Shown: positions 10,689-22,900 of the stretch, in pieces
How positions within the stretch are numbered: position 1 is the stretch's first letter
Layout: every line of letters starts with the position of its first letter
Source of the DNA: Agrocybe praecox
Taxonomy: Eukaryota > Basidiomycota > Agaricomycetes > Agaricales > Agrocybaceae
Length of the DNA: 64,000 nucleotides
Assembly: GCA_964017145.1 (NCBI GenBank)
Contig: OZ024841.1
Span: 3,658,001 to 3,722,000, forward strand
Direction of reading: 5' to 3'
The notes under the pieces: generated by a model
The model's database searches: none
What the model was told of the DNA's origin: nothing
The model's input: the letters and a program-made list of their open reading frames with translations, nothing else
Translations under genes and position numbers: made by a program

Positions 10689-13536
10689 GTGGCACGGAAA
10701 GTGGCAGAATTGGTAGGTTCCATTTGGGATATATGGTTAGTGATAGGCAATAGGCAATGTTTCATATATAAAAGTGACTGCCATGGCTGGGACTGCCTCA
10801 TCAACAACGTCACTCACCGGCTCAGTGATGCCGTCGACACGATCGTCTTGGCCCATGAAGCGGAGCAGGCATTTGTGCCAGAAAAAGGTGTATTGCCGGC
10901 ACCACCTCCGCCGCAAGTGAAGATCGGCGCACCGCGGGGGAAAAAGATGGTGGTTGAATTGCAGAAGAGACCGGTTGCTTCGTCAAGCGGTGTAGGTAGC
11001 GCCGCGGCTGGCACTGCAGCTGCAGAAAGTCGGGATTCCATGGAGGTGGACAATGGAAATGGAACCACAGATGGAATATCGACGAGGCCGAAGCCCAAGC
11101 CCAAGCAAAAAGTAAAGGGTGCGTCCCAACTGTCGGCGGCGGAGATTGCGGCGTCTGTCGCACATCAAACATTCGACAATAATGTTGATGCAAAAGGAAG
11201 ACCCACGGCGCGAAGTGCGGCAACAGCAGGCAAGGACAAGAATGAGAGAGCAAACACCAAGAAGGCGGCGCAGACCACGGCATCCGACAACGAGGAAGAG
11301 GAACCGGTTTCGAGGCAAAAAAAGGGGAGTAGCAAGGCCCCTTTACCAAGGAAAGACAACGAGGAGCATCAGCTGATGAAGAAGAAGACAAACATGTTGC
11401 CCCTGGATGAAGAGGAGGAGGAACGTCCGAAGAAAAAGGTGAAGACGGCACGCCCTGCGCCCGAGAAGAATGAAAAGCAAGAGGACGTACCAGCGTCGAA
11501 GAAGCGCACGGCGCGCAGGTCGGCACATGTCCACAGCGACGAAGATAAAGATGCACCGCTCTCAAAGAAGCGTGCAGCGCGCAAGTCGGCGCACGTCTCG
11601 AGTGACGAAGAGGAAGAGCAGCCAAAGAAAAAGAAGGCCACTCGTGTTCCTACTGACGACTACGAGAGTGAAGGCGATGACGACGGTGACGATGACGAGG
11701 ACGACAAGGAAACCCCAGCGCCTAAGCAGAAGAAGAAGGCGACTATCAACAAGGGAAAGGGAAAGGCCAGGCAGCTCAGCAGCGAGGACGAATCCTCAGA
11801 CGATCAGGTGGAATTCGTGAAGACGAGCACGAGCAAGGGAAAGACACAGCCTGTCTTAAAGCAAGAGAAAGGGGCGCAGGGGTCTTCTACTGCGACGCGC
11901 AAACGCAAGCGAACCGAAGAAACGACGGTCGCCGCAGACTCCGGCGCAGGAAGTTCACGTGGGACCATTTCCTTGACGGGTACTTTGGCAGAACGAGTCG
12001 ACCAGCTCATAGCGCTTGGACGGCCTGACAAATGCGAGCAGTGCCGTGCAAAGGGGTCTACGTGCACACAAAAGCCATACACGAAGGCCTCTTACAAGAT
12101 TGGGAACGATGGAATCCTGGGAGTGGCATGCGAGGAATGCACAGGTAGCGGCGCAAAGCGCCGCTGGCGCTGGTATGGCCTTCCAAGGTTCATACCCCAG
12201 GACTCAGCATTCACAGAGGCTAAGACGATGAAGGTGGAACAGGAAACCTTGAAGCTTTTTGTAGCAGAGCCAGGTAAGTTGAGACAATGTATTGTCCTAC
12301 GTTGTAATGATGTCATTTACAGGCGCTGAATATGTGGCTGGGCTGGAGAAACGGATTCGTTCCTTGGAGGAAACAATCGTCAAGAACCAGGAAGGTAAGT
12401 ACATCGTCTACCATGCCTATCAAAAATTTTACTAAGCACTTATCACAGAGTTCACTACCAAGTTGGCAGGGATCGAGAAGTTGTACGGTGCGATTAATTC
12501 AAAGGTGGACCGCACGATTGCAAATTGGAACGACGAGCACACCAAGTGGACCACCGTTGCAAACCAGGCCAAAGTCGACATCGCATGGGTGAAGAAAAAA
12601 TCCAAGCCGCCCATCACCCGCGATGACTTCGAAAGCGTCAAGATGACGGCGGACATGGCATACGCAGGTGTGGGCGAAAACCGCACCTGGTTGGGAAAGA
12701 TCGACAAAACTGTCAAAGAAGTCCTCGTGGCCAACAGCTCTGCGGCGCGGTCCGCGGCGCGATCTGCGGCAACCCGCACAGTCAACCTTGATGGCTCCGA
12801 CGAGGAAGGCGACAACGACAATGGTGAAGGTCAACCCGCCATAAACGAGCAAGGCGCTCAACGCAAATCTCTCACAGGATTTGCTGCGGATGTGACGTCT
12901 GGGAGCTCAACGGAGGAAGACAGCAGTGATAGCGAGGATAATGCCAACGAGCCGGAGTGCGCCGTGCCCTCCGCCGCAGCCCCCGCCACAACATCTGAAG
13001 ATGCAGAGAGCGAAACCAGCGGCAGTATTCAAGTGCCCATGGACATCGACGCGGATGGCACCGGAGATGCAGAGGGGGAAGAAGATTCTGAGATGGTCCG
13101 CGCCACCAGCATCGATCGTGAGGACCAGGTGCAGGCCGACTCCAACATGCAAGTCGACGGCAGAGCTGACAATGACAAAAGAGATGAGACCCATCTCGTC
13201 CCTGAAATCATTGTCACTCCTGAAAATGCTCCCAGGACCTCTCCCTCTGCTGAACCATCCGCCGCACCTGTCGCCGTCGCTCCATCTCATTCGCCTCCAC
13301 CTACTGCCTCTTCCTCTGTTACGCACGCCGACCCTTGCGCCGCAACTCAAGACTCAGTCCTCAAATCGACATCTTCACCCACAGCAGCCTCCCCCACAAA
13401 ATTGTTTATCGCGCCCCCTGGTCCAACGACCAGGGCACGATCTCGTTCTCGCTCTCCCATCCCGCAACCAGCTGCTCCTGCTCCGCAACCTGTCACCGCA
13501 CCCGAGGATTTGGTCGACTATGAGGACGAATCTTGA
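10689..13536 (+). CDS. Acidic/basic low-complexity protein with a small Cys cluster and coiled coil
   Basis: Exons 10689-12273, 12323-12394 and 12449-13536 join in phase to about 914 residues. The first ~430 residues alternate Lys-rich and Glu/Asp-rich tracts, including a near-duplicate pair of SKKRTARRSAHVHSDE-type segments. Then comes a paired Cys motif: CEQCRAKGSTC and, 23 residues later, CEEC followed by a basic patch (KRRWRWYGLPRF). A predicted coiled coil around YVAGLEKRIRSLEETIVKNQ follows, then a helical region, then a Ser/Pro/Asp-rich tail ending in DYEDES. The Cys motif could bind zinc. No known enzyme domain is visible. The start is uncertain: the chosen Met is the first in frame. 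The gene shares the GCGCC-rich base style of the KDZ block to its right, so it may be element cargo. Confidence 0.65.
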
Positions 13537-13621
13537 AGCTTGATGGCCAACAACTCTCTCTTCCTGGTGTGCTTGTATCACCGCCAAAATGTATATAATA
13601 AATATCGTATCCCATTGTCAC

Positions 13622-13702
13622 TGTGTACCTTCTTCAAGGTACACAATTTGTGTATTTATTTATTTTCTTGTCCTATGTCCCTGTGTACCTGTAAGGTACA
13701 CA
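13622..13702. terminator. Two related hairpins between convergent genes
   Basis: TGTGTACCTT-cttc-AAGGTACACA (13622-13645) has perfect 10-bp arms. TGTGTACCT-gta-AGGTACACA (13682-13702) has perfect 9-bp arms. Both follow a similar lead (GTCACTG or GTCCCTG). They sit between the 3' ends of the acidic gene (ending 13536) and the minus-strand companion gene (ending 13822). A role in 3' end formation is an inference from position. Confidence 0.5.
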
Positions 13703-13821
13703 ATATATATGTTTATATTTGTTGCTGTCTTTATGTTGCACTAAAACTGAGTGTCCGCAAAAAAACTCATTCGAAAGGTAGTAAGAAAACTGTAAGAAGC
13801 ACATATAATAGCATGTGTAAG

Positions 13822-16180
13822 TTAGGCCTCCCTCTGACGTGGCTTCCTTACTCTCTTTGTGGGTACTTGCCAACGCGCCGCCTCCTCTTGGGCCTGATCA
13901 TCGGGCCCCAATCGCTTTCTTGTCTTAGGCCGAACATTTGAACTGGCTGAACGTTCAATATTTGGGGGTGTAGTACGGTGTGTCGGCACAAGCTGCGGCG
14001 TTATACCAATGGAATCGTGTGCTTGTTGCATACTGATGGATTGCGCCGCGCTCTGATACATGCTATCTGGCACTGTGTTATTGCACGCCCTGTAGACAAG
14101 TTCAGGATCAATGACCATACTGGGAGCTTGCGCATGGCCGTCCATCAATGCCTCGTGCGGCTGATGGGTTGCACAGGGATTACTGTTCCTGGTAGTGTCA
14201 ATGAAAGGCTCATGTGGTTGGGGCCAATGGATTTGAAAAGAAATACTATTTCCTGTGCTATGCATTCTGCTCTCTGGCATGAGATTCGTGGAATTTTGAT
14301 TGCTTTCTGTTGCTTCATCCATTCTGTAGGTGTTGAGCGGTGTTTCGCGCGGCGCACGTCCATCATTTCCTCCAGCTGTGTCATCCATTGTGTAGGTGCT
14401 AAGCGGCGGGCCACGCGGCGTACTTGCAACACTTTCAGCCAGTGTTGGTATATCCTCCCTTCTTTCAACTGTGGGATAGTTTACTGCTCTATCCTGCACT
14501 GTAACAAGTTCCATGTTTGAATTTGAGATCGGTGTTGAATGCGGCGTAGGTGTCGCCGAGGGCCTGTCTCGCTCGTGTTCCTCCAATGTGTGAAGACCTC
14601 CGAAATCCAATAATTGTTCATGGGGACTTAGGTTTGAGTGTCGTGTGCGTGTTGGTAGGGGTGGAACATTTGGTTCAGGAATATTTCTGTCAGGTGCTGT
14701 GACTTCCTGTCGTTCCCTCTCCGCTTTATCAGGATAAGGTGCGTCCAACATGACGCCGTGGCGACGTTGTGAAGTGACCTTTTTGAAGCGGAATACCTGG
14801 TCAGCCGCATACATTTGCTGACGTTGCCAGATATGATCAAAAAATACTTTGATTTCTTCAATAGTGATGTTCCGTGGATCCTTGAAATTCCATTGCTTTG
14901 GAAGGTATTGCTTGCTTATGAATTTCTTTGGGTCGTTATATATATACTTGTATGGTACTGGGTCGTCTCTGCCACATGCGAGAGCTGGGAATTTTGTCAG
15001 CGCCGCATTGCACCGCATGCAAACAAAGAAAACACACCATATTGAACCGCCAGATAGCGTCGAAAAACAGTTTCATATGTTTTCTTGGAATCCTTCGCCG
15101 TGTGCATATTCATCTTCAGTTTCGGGAAGCCAGTTGGACGATCAACCCCAATGTATTTTGTGTAAGCCTCGGAGGGATGGTAATCAAACTGTGCTTTGGT
15201 GCCGTTTTTCTTCTCGATCAGGGATTCCACATAGGCAAAAATCAACCGCTCCCATTCCTCAACAAGATCTTCGTTTTCTTCTTCAAATGTGTCTGCACGC
15301 ACCCCCAGCAGTTCAGCAACTCTATCGTGACTATAACACCTCATTTAAACAGTGCGCCGCAAGTCTGTGAAAGAAGTCACTTACAGTTGTACGGACCAGA
15401 CGCCGTGACTATCCTTCCTTAAAACAAAGTTAATGGACAAAACCCCCATTTCCAGGTAGTTACGATAGGCGGCATCATCTAAGCGTTTGCGCATGAATTT
15501 CTTCGCCAACCTAATATATGGACATATCAGTAAAAAGGTATGCGCCGCGCACAACGGTGCTCAAATAAGCGCCAAAACTTGTCACACACTCACTTGCTTT
15601 TAACATGTTCGGGATTTCCCTCTCCCTTCCTACGCTCTATCTCTCCTCGAATCTTATGCTTCTCATCCTCTGATAATTTCTCAATCACAATTCCAATAGC
15701 TTTCGAGCGGTACACAAACCAGCCTGTTGTATGGCTATCTGCATGGCGGATATTCATCATAACTGCAATTTCCTGGAATACTTCCTTTTCTTTCCACTCC
15801 CAGACAATGGTCGATATCTTGGTCGCAAAGGTAGGTTGACAGTTTATGCTCGATTTATTCGAGCGCCATCTATTTCGTACATATGCAAGGAGGTCCTAAA
15901 AAAATGCATCAGGTATGTCAAAGATATAGACAAATGTACACACATCCACTCTTCGTTCTTTCTCTAACTCAGTAAAACGAACACCACGGGAAAGAACCCA
16001 GAAGTTGAATAGTTCGAGGCATAAATCTCCCACAACAACATGATGCCTTTCTGCAGGAGTGGTAGCATCCATGTATCTTTCTTTATATTGCTTGATAATG
16101 GCGAGTTCTTCTTTGTCGTATTTGGATGTCTTTTGGTTTCTGGTTGCGCGAACATACAGAGTAGGGTCGTATCCCGACAT
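13822..16180 (-). CDS. KDZ-element companion protein, divergent to the transposase
   Basis: Exons 16180-15944, 15895-15594, 15510-15385, 15339-15038 and 14984-13822 splice in phase to 709 residues. The N-terminal ~400 residues are mixed alpha-helical, with segments such as ELFNFWVLSRGVRF, LAKKFMRKRLDDAAYRNYLE and YKYIYNDPKKFISKQYLPKQ. I recall similar proteins beside KDZ transposases in mushroom genomes but cannot assign a domain. The C-terminal 300 residues are Pro/Ser/Thr-rich with a repeated PLSTYTMDD / PLNTYRMDE segment and end in a basic cluster (RPKTRKR, KRVRKPRQR) that looks like a nuclear-localisation signal. The start codon is 245 bases from the transposase start in a shared promoter region. 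Introns 2-4 each contain a CGGCGC motif. Function unknown; a DNA-binding or accessory role in transposition is an inference. Confidence 0.75.
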
Positions 16181-16424
16181 GGTTGAGAGGAAGCTGCAAT
16201 GAAAAAGATGGGTGAAAATTTCCATTATGCCAAGAAACAATTTGTTATTGAACACAATGATCACATGTAGTAGCATGAAAGTACGAGTTAGCACGCAAAT
16301 ATAGTCAGCTACCCTAAAATGGTGAAACAATTTTACCATCTTGAAACAATTTCACCATCTTGCATGTCTCCTTTCCTTTCTTATTAACCCCCATCTCCAT
16401 CCTCATTTACCTTTATTCCATCCC

Positions 16425-19400
16425 ATGAGCTTTCCTGCATCAAGATCTCGCCGCCGAGCCAGAAAGGAACTCTCACAAACATCACTGGGTGCACAACGTG
16501 TTGTACGCTACCGCCGGTTGAAAGAAAAGAATAAAAACGGACAGGAGGTTACAAAGGATGTTGTACAAAGCTTATTCGGACGTCTGCATGCTGACTCCAC
16601 CTCAAGCGATAAAATGGACATCAGCTCGGATGAAGAACATTCAAATCATTACCACAATATGGAGCTCAATAGTGACTGGCCAATGCCTGATGAGCCTGCC
16701 CGAGCGCCACGTACAAGGAAGGTAGGCTATACTTTATTTAGAATGACGCGCGCCTATATTGACTATTTTGAGACGCAACATCATTACATAAAAGAATATG
16801 TATTGCGCATTGACGACCTTTTGCACGGTTTGCTCAGCAGGGAAGCAATGACAGCGGAACAATTCACATGCAGCACTTGCTCAGATGGAGAGACCATAGC
16901 TGTGTGGCGTTGCAAAGATTGCTCACTGGGAAGCGTCATGTGCCGCAAATGTATGCGTTCCGCACACCGTGAAAATCCATTTCACAAGATACAGCGCTGG
17001 TGCGGCGGACATTTCCGCCCTGCCGAGCTATGGGAAGTAGGGACCTATATTCTGGTTAAACATCAAGGCCAGAAGGCTATGTGTGCAGGCCTTCAGCTAA
17101 ACGCCATATACCTGGAGGAGCAAGAAAAGGTCAAAGATGCTGTTGAGCAACAACGTCTACAAACTATATATGCTGAAGAACGCGCCGCACCTGACATTGG
17201 GATTCAACCAGATGGCGACCCATTCAGACCTACCACTGCACAGGAACATAGTCAGCAACACATAACAGAGCAAGAGCATGCAACATTTGATCATGGCGAT
17301 GAAGCCTTTGAACAGTATGTGGAATCACTGCACCAAACAGCTCGCAATCATATGCCCGATACCGACGGCGCACCGTGCGGCGTGGCTGGTGAAGGTCACT
17401 TTATGGAAGAAGGAGACGATATCCTTGATCATGCCGAACAGGATGTCAATGTTCTACCAAGATATTTAGGTCCGGAGCATAACAATGAAAGGACAGATGC
17501 GCAGGAACAAGATAGGCGCCGTGAAGACCTTCCAAGTCGCGACATGTTTTACAACAAATATGTTCGAGTGTTGCACACAAATGGGGTTCATAATCTAGCA
17601 ATGGTTCATTGCCTATGTCAAGGGGAGAAACAGTTGCCAATTGACCTCCTTTCACAACGGTTGATTCCCGCCAGTTTTGAGTGCATTAAGACTCTATTTA
17701 CGGCGCAGGTTCTGGACTACTTCCGACTTTGCAACTTGGAGTTGAAAGCATCAGCCTACCAATTCTATAATATGTTGAAACGCATCACGGCACCGATGGC
17801 TCCCAATGATGTCTTGGACTTGTACGCTGTATTTCGCCGCATGTCGCGCCTATGGCGTTGGACAAAAAAATTGAAATGGGCAGGTTATGGGTCCCATGCG
17901 AAAAGTGTCGCCGACATTGGTGCTGGAGAGCTGGCAATCTTTTGTGTTGCCTGTCCTCAAACAGACATAAAAAATCAAAATGTACCCGATGATTGGCAGG
18001 AGGACCCAAATACTTGGGTTTACAAACGCATACTTGTAGCAGATGGAAATTTCAAAGCAGACCATGTCAAAGCCAAAGCTCCATCACAGGATGTCTGGCT
18101 TTCTGAGGGAAGCGGCATGGATCCCAAGCGATCTACCTATTGGGCGTTCTTAAAGGTTGCTCTGGAAAGATTTACGGTAAGTTCAAATATTCGCATGGTG
18201 CGGCGTAGGCACGCCGCACTTATGCCGCATTTACGCCGTGGACTAACACTGTTTCTTTGCAGAAGGCACCCTGTGAAAACACCTTCCGAGCAATCATGAA
18301 TGCTCTGCTTGCATCAAAAGTTTGCGATGTGACAGGAAAGGTTGCGATGGCATGCGCCCGCCATGGTTGCTACTGCCCTGGGGCATTGGTTGACCTTTTT
18401 CATGGTGAACAACAGAAAAATGTTGACTTTGCGTTACTACAGGCTATCAAAAATGTGCACCCCAAACAAGGTGTTCTACTGATCTACGACATTGCTTGCC
18501 AATACATTGTCCACTTGTTGGAGAGGATAGGAGTGCAACTTCCAGAAGGAATGACTATTGACAGTGCAATTGGGCTCTTCCACGTTCACGCCCATAAAGA
18601 TGAATGTTTCTTCCGATTCGCCACATCTTTCATACCTGGCGCCGCAATTTGCGCCGGCGAGATTTTGGAATCATTGTGGGCCATTCTCAATTACATTTCT
18701 CCCTCAGCCCGCACTTCAACATTGGCACATCGTGCAGAACTCCTTGATGATCATGCCTGTGATTCAAATCATAAAAAGGCCTTAGCGATGGTCAAGACAT
18801 TATGCAACAAGTATGAAGAAGCTTGCGCCGCATACAAAGAGAGACAAGCAGATTATGAAAAGCAATCCAACGCGGCAGAAGCAGAGACCCTCCAATCTTG
18901 GCAAAGAGATATTGCCCACGCCGAAAGTACCCGCCTCAATAATCCGGCTGTGATGGATATTTACATGGCAAAAGTAAGCACACCGAGTGCGCCGTCCGCT
19001 CCGGCGCAAGACGCCAATGGGAGGACCACTGTTCAAAAATACTTTGACTTTGCAATTGTTGTTGAGCGTACACAGTGCGTGCATATTGTTTTGCATCTAC
19101 TTATTATCATTTTAACACACCGTTCAGGGCACGACTGAAACTGTCAGACAAGCTATACACAAAACAACCCCGTGAAGAACTCCGTCATGAAATAGAGAGC
19201 CTCAGAGTATCATTACAGGGACTGTTACTTCAACTTGGGCATTTGCAACAAGAGGCTGGAATTAATGAGAATCCAGAAGAAAACACACTCGCAACCATGG
19301 ACGATGAAAATGTTGTGGATTGGGAGGATGTTGCCGATGAGAGCGGCGCAGAGCTGGACGAACCCAACGGCGCTCCTGGTGCCGCACCTCTTCTTATCCC

Positions 19401-20251
19401 AACTGTGGATGATCCCACATATCCGGAGAATCGCAAGTTGGTTCTCCCTTCAAACGGGAATGCTGATATGGCCTATGCCTCTGTAGAGCTACTCACGCGG
19501 CAGGAACAAGCAAAGAGTGAGCTTCATTACTTGCGTGATTTGATTGCCGAAAAATCATTTCAATATTCTGGGGTGATTCGTGTTGGTCGAAAACAAATGA
19601 AGTTACGCTCTCGGACCCTTCTTCGCCGCATGAACCAACAAATTGCGGTCCACTGCGCCATCTACAACAAGTGCCGCAGCAAAATGTTACGATTGGGTGC
19701 GGACAGAACAATGATGGAGGAACATTTCAAAGTCTTAACACAAGATGACATTAAGACCAGCACTGCCATTCTGAACCCCAATACTCCTGGATCCACCCAG
19801 GTCAAGTTATCATGGATTTGGAAAACTGTGAGAACACGCATAATCAGCCCTTCGCACGCGGCGCAGGACCCGCCGTCAGGTACACAGCCAGAAGATCCTG
19901 CCACAAGCATTGAATGTGAGCCCAACCTTAAATTGATATTGGCCTCAATGCTAACCAATTAAAGTTGCTCGAGTTCACTGGTTACGGGCAAGAGCACAGG
20001 CCAATCGATGGCGCGAAGAATGTCTGCTTTTGACGTATGAGATGCAATGGACCGTAAATTCTTTTCTTCTCAAATGCAAGACATGGAAACAACATGTCAA
20101 CGGGCAACATGAGAGCGGCGCATCTCCCGCCGCACCCTCTCCTGGTGCCGTTGCATATGCCGATCGACAAGCCACAACATGGCATGCAATGGCTTTTCTG
20201 GCTGATAAGGATTTCAAGCTTACTAATCGCCATTATGTTTCGCCTATGTAA
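16425..20251 (+). CDS. KDZ-superfamily transposase 2 (CxC2-like cysteine cluster)
   Basis: Exons 16425-18176, 18263-19074, 19128-19915 and 19965-20251 give 1212 residues without interruption. The N-terminus is Arg/Lys-rich. A cysteine cluster follows: FTCSTCSDGE, WRCKDC, MCRKCMRSAH, then FHKIQRWCGGHF, the CxC2-type arrangement. The catalytic region shows LVADGNF, IYDIACQY and GEILESLWA, which fit the acidic residues of KDZ enzymes. The C-terminal part is helical and ends in a segment (VHWLRARAQANRWREECLLL) matching the end region of other KDZ proteins. An alternative upstream Met exists at 16341. The gene is divergent to the companion at 13822-16180 and is followed after 110 bases by a second companion. 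Confidence 0.9.
18198..18219 (+). repeat. Perfect hairpin inside intron 1 of KDZ transposase 2
   Basis: GTGCGGCGT-aggc-ACGCCGCAC has 9-bp perfect arms and a 4-base loop. It lies wholly within the intron 18177-18262 and carries the block-wide GCGCCGC-type motif. Confidence 0.8.
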
Positions 20252-20360
20252 ATATCATTATGTAATCAGATGATTCAATCGATGATCTATGATTGCCTCC
20301 ATGCTTTATGTTTAACCTCCTTTATCTGACAGCCTCGCATTTTATAAATCCAAACTTGAA

Positions 20361-22251
20361 ATGGTCCATTCTCGTCCAATACGCGCATTCCACCCTTTCA
20401 ATCTTCAACATCAAGAATCAGCAGATGAGATGTTTCAAGATGTCCAAGATTTTGTGTACTACTGCGAGTCAAGGTGCCGTGCCGCTGTAGCCGGAATTCT
20501 AGCAGCCAATGCGCGCAACAGAAAATGGATGCAAACTTTCTTGCAAAAAGAATTGGTGAGCTGATGTTACGTTTGCAGAACGCGTCAAAAAAACTAATTC
20601 TATTAAACAGTTTGTTGTTGCCGGATTTATTGGAATAATGACAGCTGTCGGCCGCGTCCTGAACATTCCCCTTGTAATACGTTCCCTGATCGACGGCCTT
20701 GTCATGTTGAGCGACGAGTATTTGCCAGCACCGTTTGACTCAGAGTTCATACAAATGATTGAAGCAGGCACCGGTGAAAGTCATGGGATGGTTGTCACAG
20801 AGTACCACCTGCAGTGGTGGTCCAAATCGACGGAACCAGGTCCACAATGGATTCTTTCAGCAGATAACATCTCAACCTGTGTGGACCACTACGACAAGCA
20901 ATTAATAGAGGAACAGCGCCGCAAGCTACCAGTGCCAATAATACCCAACCCGTCACTCAACAAGCGCGGCGCATGTGGCGCCATAAAACGCGGCGTGGTT
21001 GATAATAACTCCGGCGCAGCTAGCGGCAGTACCAGCGGTGTTCTGTCTGTCGCTGATGTAGCTCAACTGGAATTGGTCGCCAAGCACACAACCCAGCAAC
21101 TCAAAGAGTTATCAAACTCTGTCAATGGATATCGTCGCGCCGCGGAAGGCAAGGTTCAGGCATCTGCTCGTCGCGTGTCTACATTGTACTTGCTCTTCGA
21201 TGCAATTATGCATAAGGAAGCGAGTGATACGCCAACCGCAGGCACAATCGGCGCAGGTAAAAAGGGCGAGGTTGCAAAAATGATCATGAAAAAGAGTCAA
21301 GGACTGCTTAATGCACAGAAGAATGGTGTACCGCAAACTTCGCAGTGGACGTCTGGCATAGTCCTGTCGAAAAAGGAAGTTATGAACCTGGTACATGAAT
21401 CAAGAGCAGAACACTCTGGTTACTGTACATCCCACGTTAGCGGGACATTTTCAGGAGTTGATTCCGATGGTGCCAAACCGGAAGATATAGGGTCTGTTAC
21501 CAACCTCAGTGACGAAGAATGCGCCGCCGATTGCAAACAACCCTTGCCGGAGAACACTATTGACCAACGCTCCTATAAATTCTATCCCCAGCGATCATTG
21601 ATAAAGGTTCCAAGTGATCACAACGCCCGTCGAGCATATTTGGCCACACACCCAGAAGAGCACGAAGAAATGGTTCGACAATGGAAGGCAAACAAGACGA
21701 AGTGGGACAGCGATGGATACTACCTGGGTGATCTAGCAAGAGCTCATGAAGATCGCGGCGATGCCGGCGGCGCAGAAAACACACGAGACGGTGCAACTGG
21801 CATAGAACGCGGCGCACAGGACACGCAATGCACCGATCAGAATTCTACCATTGAGGCAGACTCCAGGCTTACGGCCCTGTTCAGCGACATCTCTGATGAT
21901 TCTGATGATAGCATTGAAGATGAATCCAGCACTAATGATTCAGACCATAATGTTGAATATGAATCCAGTGCTGATGAGCGCAACACAATCATCGATAGCA
22001 ATATGGATGAGATGGAGGATTCTGTTCGCAGTGCGCGTGAATCCTTCCTCGGAAATCTTTTTTCCGATGGTGATTCTGACTCCAACAGTGATTCCAGCAA
22101 TGGAATGTCAACAAGCGATGTTCTAAGCGCCGTCCCTGTCGCCGCAGCATCACACCAAACTTCACAGAGAGTCTTTACAGCAGCAGATTTTGAGTACATA
22201 CCAGAAGAGGCGTTTTGTGACTCTGTTTCTGATGATGACGACAGTGGTTGA
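20361..22251 (+). CDS. Second KDZ-element companion protein, unknown function
   Basis: Exons 20361-20555 and 20611-22251 give 611 residues. The first ~180 residues are helical and well ordered (DVQDFVYYCESRCRAAVAGI, then GFIGIMTAVGRVLNIPLVI). The centre carries a predicted coiled coil near LELVAKHTTQQLKELSNSVN. The C-terminal third is acidic, with Ser-Asp runs such as DSDDSIEDESS and DSDSNSDSSNG, ending in DDDDSG. No family is recognised. The gene starts 110 bases after the transposase stop on the same strand, and its start and splice phases are clean. Co-location with the transposase and the shared GCGCC style suggest it is element cargo. Confidence 0.7.
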
Positions 22252-22508
22252 ATGGGAACATAGCAAGTGTTGCCCGGTGTGCGGCAGCCACCTCGCCGCT
22301 CTTAATTACTTTTTTGATGTCTGCATATATATTGAGTGTTTATATGTCATAACACACATACTATATGTATACTTCCTGTTTTGTTAAGCCAAGTGTAAAC
22401 TAATAACTAAGAGTGCACTTCAAAAGTCCTACACCTCAACTACACCTCAACTACCCCTCTGCAGCAGGAAAGCTGCTGACCAGTGGGAAATGGCTACCGT
22501 GCTTATTC

Positions 22509-22580
22509 GACGCGGCGCAGCATATGAGAGCCATCGCGGAGCACTCTCACATAGTATGGCGCGTGTTGCGCCGTGCTATA
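22509..22580. repeat. Diverged copy of the fold-back core sequence
   Basis: The stretch GACGCGGCGCA ... TGAGAGCCATCGCGG ... CTCACATAGTATGGCGC ... TGTTGCGCCG matches the centre of the fold-back at 22653-22815 with several changes. The outer arms are not matched. Confidence 0.7.
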
Positions 22581-22652
22581 TTTGAATACCTGAGCTCATT
22601 GAACTTTGGCTAATGGGCTTACTTCCTAATGGGCTTAGGTCTAAACGGATTT

Positions 22653-22815
22653 GTTAATAGATTCCTTTTACTAATAGTGCCCAGGCAAAGATCAAAATAG
22701 ACGCGGCGCAACTTCTGAGAGCCATCGCGGCGCACCCTCACATAGTATGGCGCTTGTTGCGCCGCGTCTATTTTGATCTTTGCCTGCGTACTATTAGTAA
22801 AAGGAATCTATTAAC
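22653..22815. repeat. Fold-back element: 60-bp inverted arms around a 43-base centre
   Basis: Left arm 22653-22712 and right arm 22756-22815 are inverted complements with only two mismatches over 60 bases. The arms start GTTAATAGATTCC and end with the GCGGCGCAAC motif next to the centre. No clear target-site duplication flanks it. It lies between the last companion gene and the broken NACHT gene, so it could be an element end or an independent fold-back insertion. Confidence 0.9.
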
Positions 22816-22900
22816 ATTGCTAGTGATAATGTACATATTTTCTATATTATCCCTCCGTGTTGTGCCGCAACTGCGCCGTTCTATCGTGCGCCGGACTGCT

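Larger units (their letters stand above)
10600..22900. mobile_element. Putative large KDZ element carrying companion genes (limits inferred)
   Basis: This stretch stands apart from its flanks because motifs of the TGCGGCGCA / TGCGCCGCA type recur throughout it, in exons, introns and spacers. They are rare to the left (KDZ transposase 1) and to the right (NACHT gene). It holds a KDZ transposase, a divergent companion gene and a following companion gene. The acidic gene at 10689 may or may not belong to it. The right end cuts into the 3' part of a NACHT gene. Terminal repeats were not identified, so the limits are estimates. Confidence 0.45.

Noticed and set aside
6166..10700. Terminal inverted repeats of the first KDZ element
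   Set aside because: No inverted complement of the 5' 42-base repeat was found downstream of the transposase; a loose AT-rich similarity near 10390 is not convincing.
22653..22815. MITE with target-site duplication
   Set aside because: The arms are strong, but the bases on the two outer sides do not form a matching duplication, so only the fold-back itself is reported.
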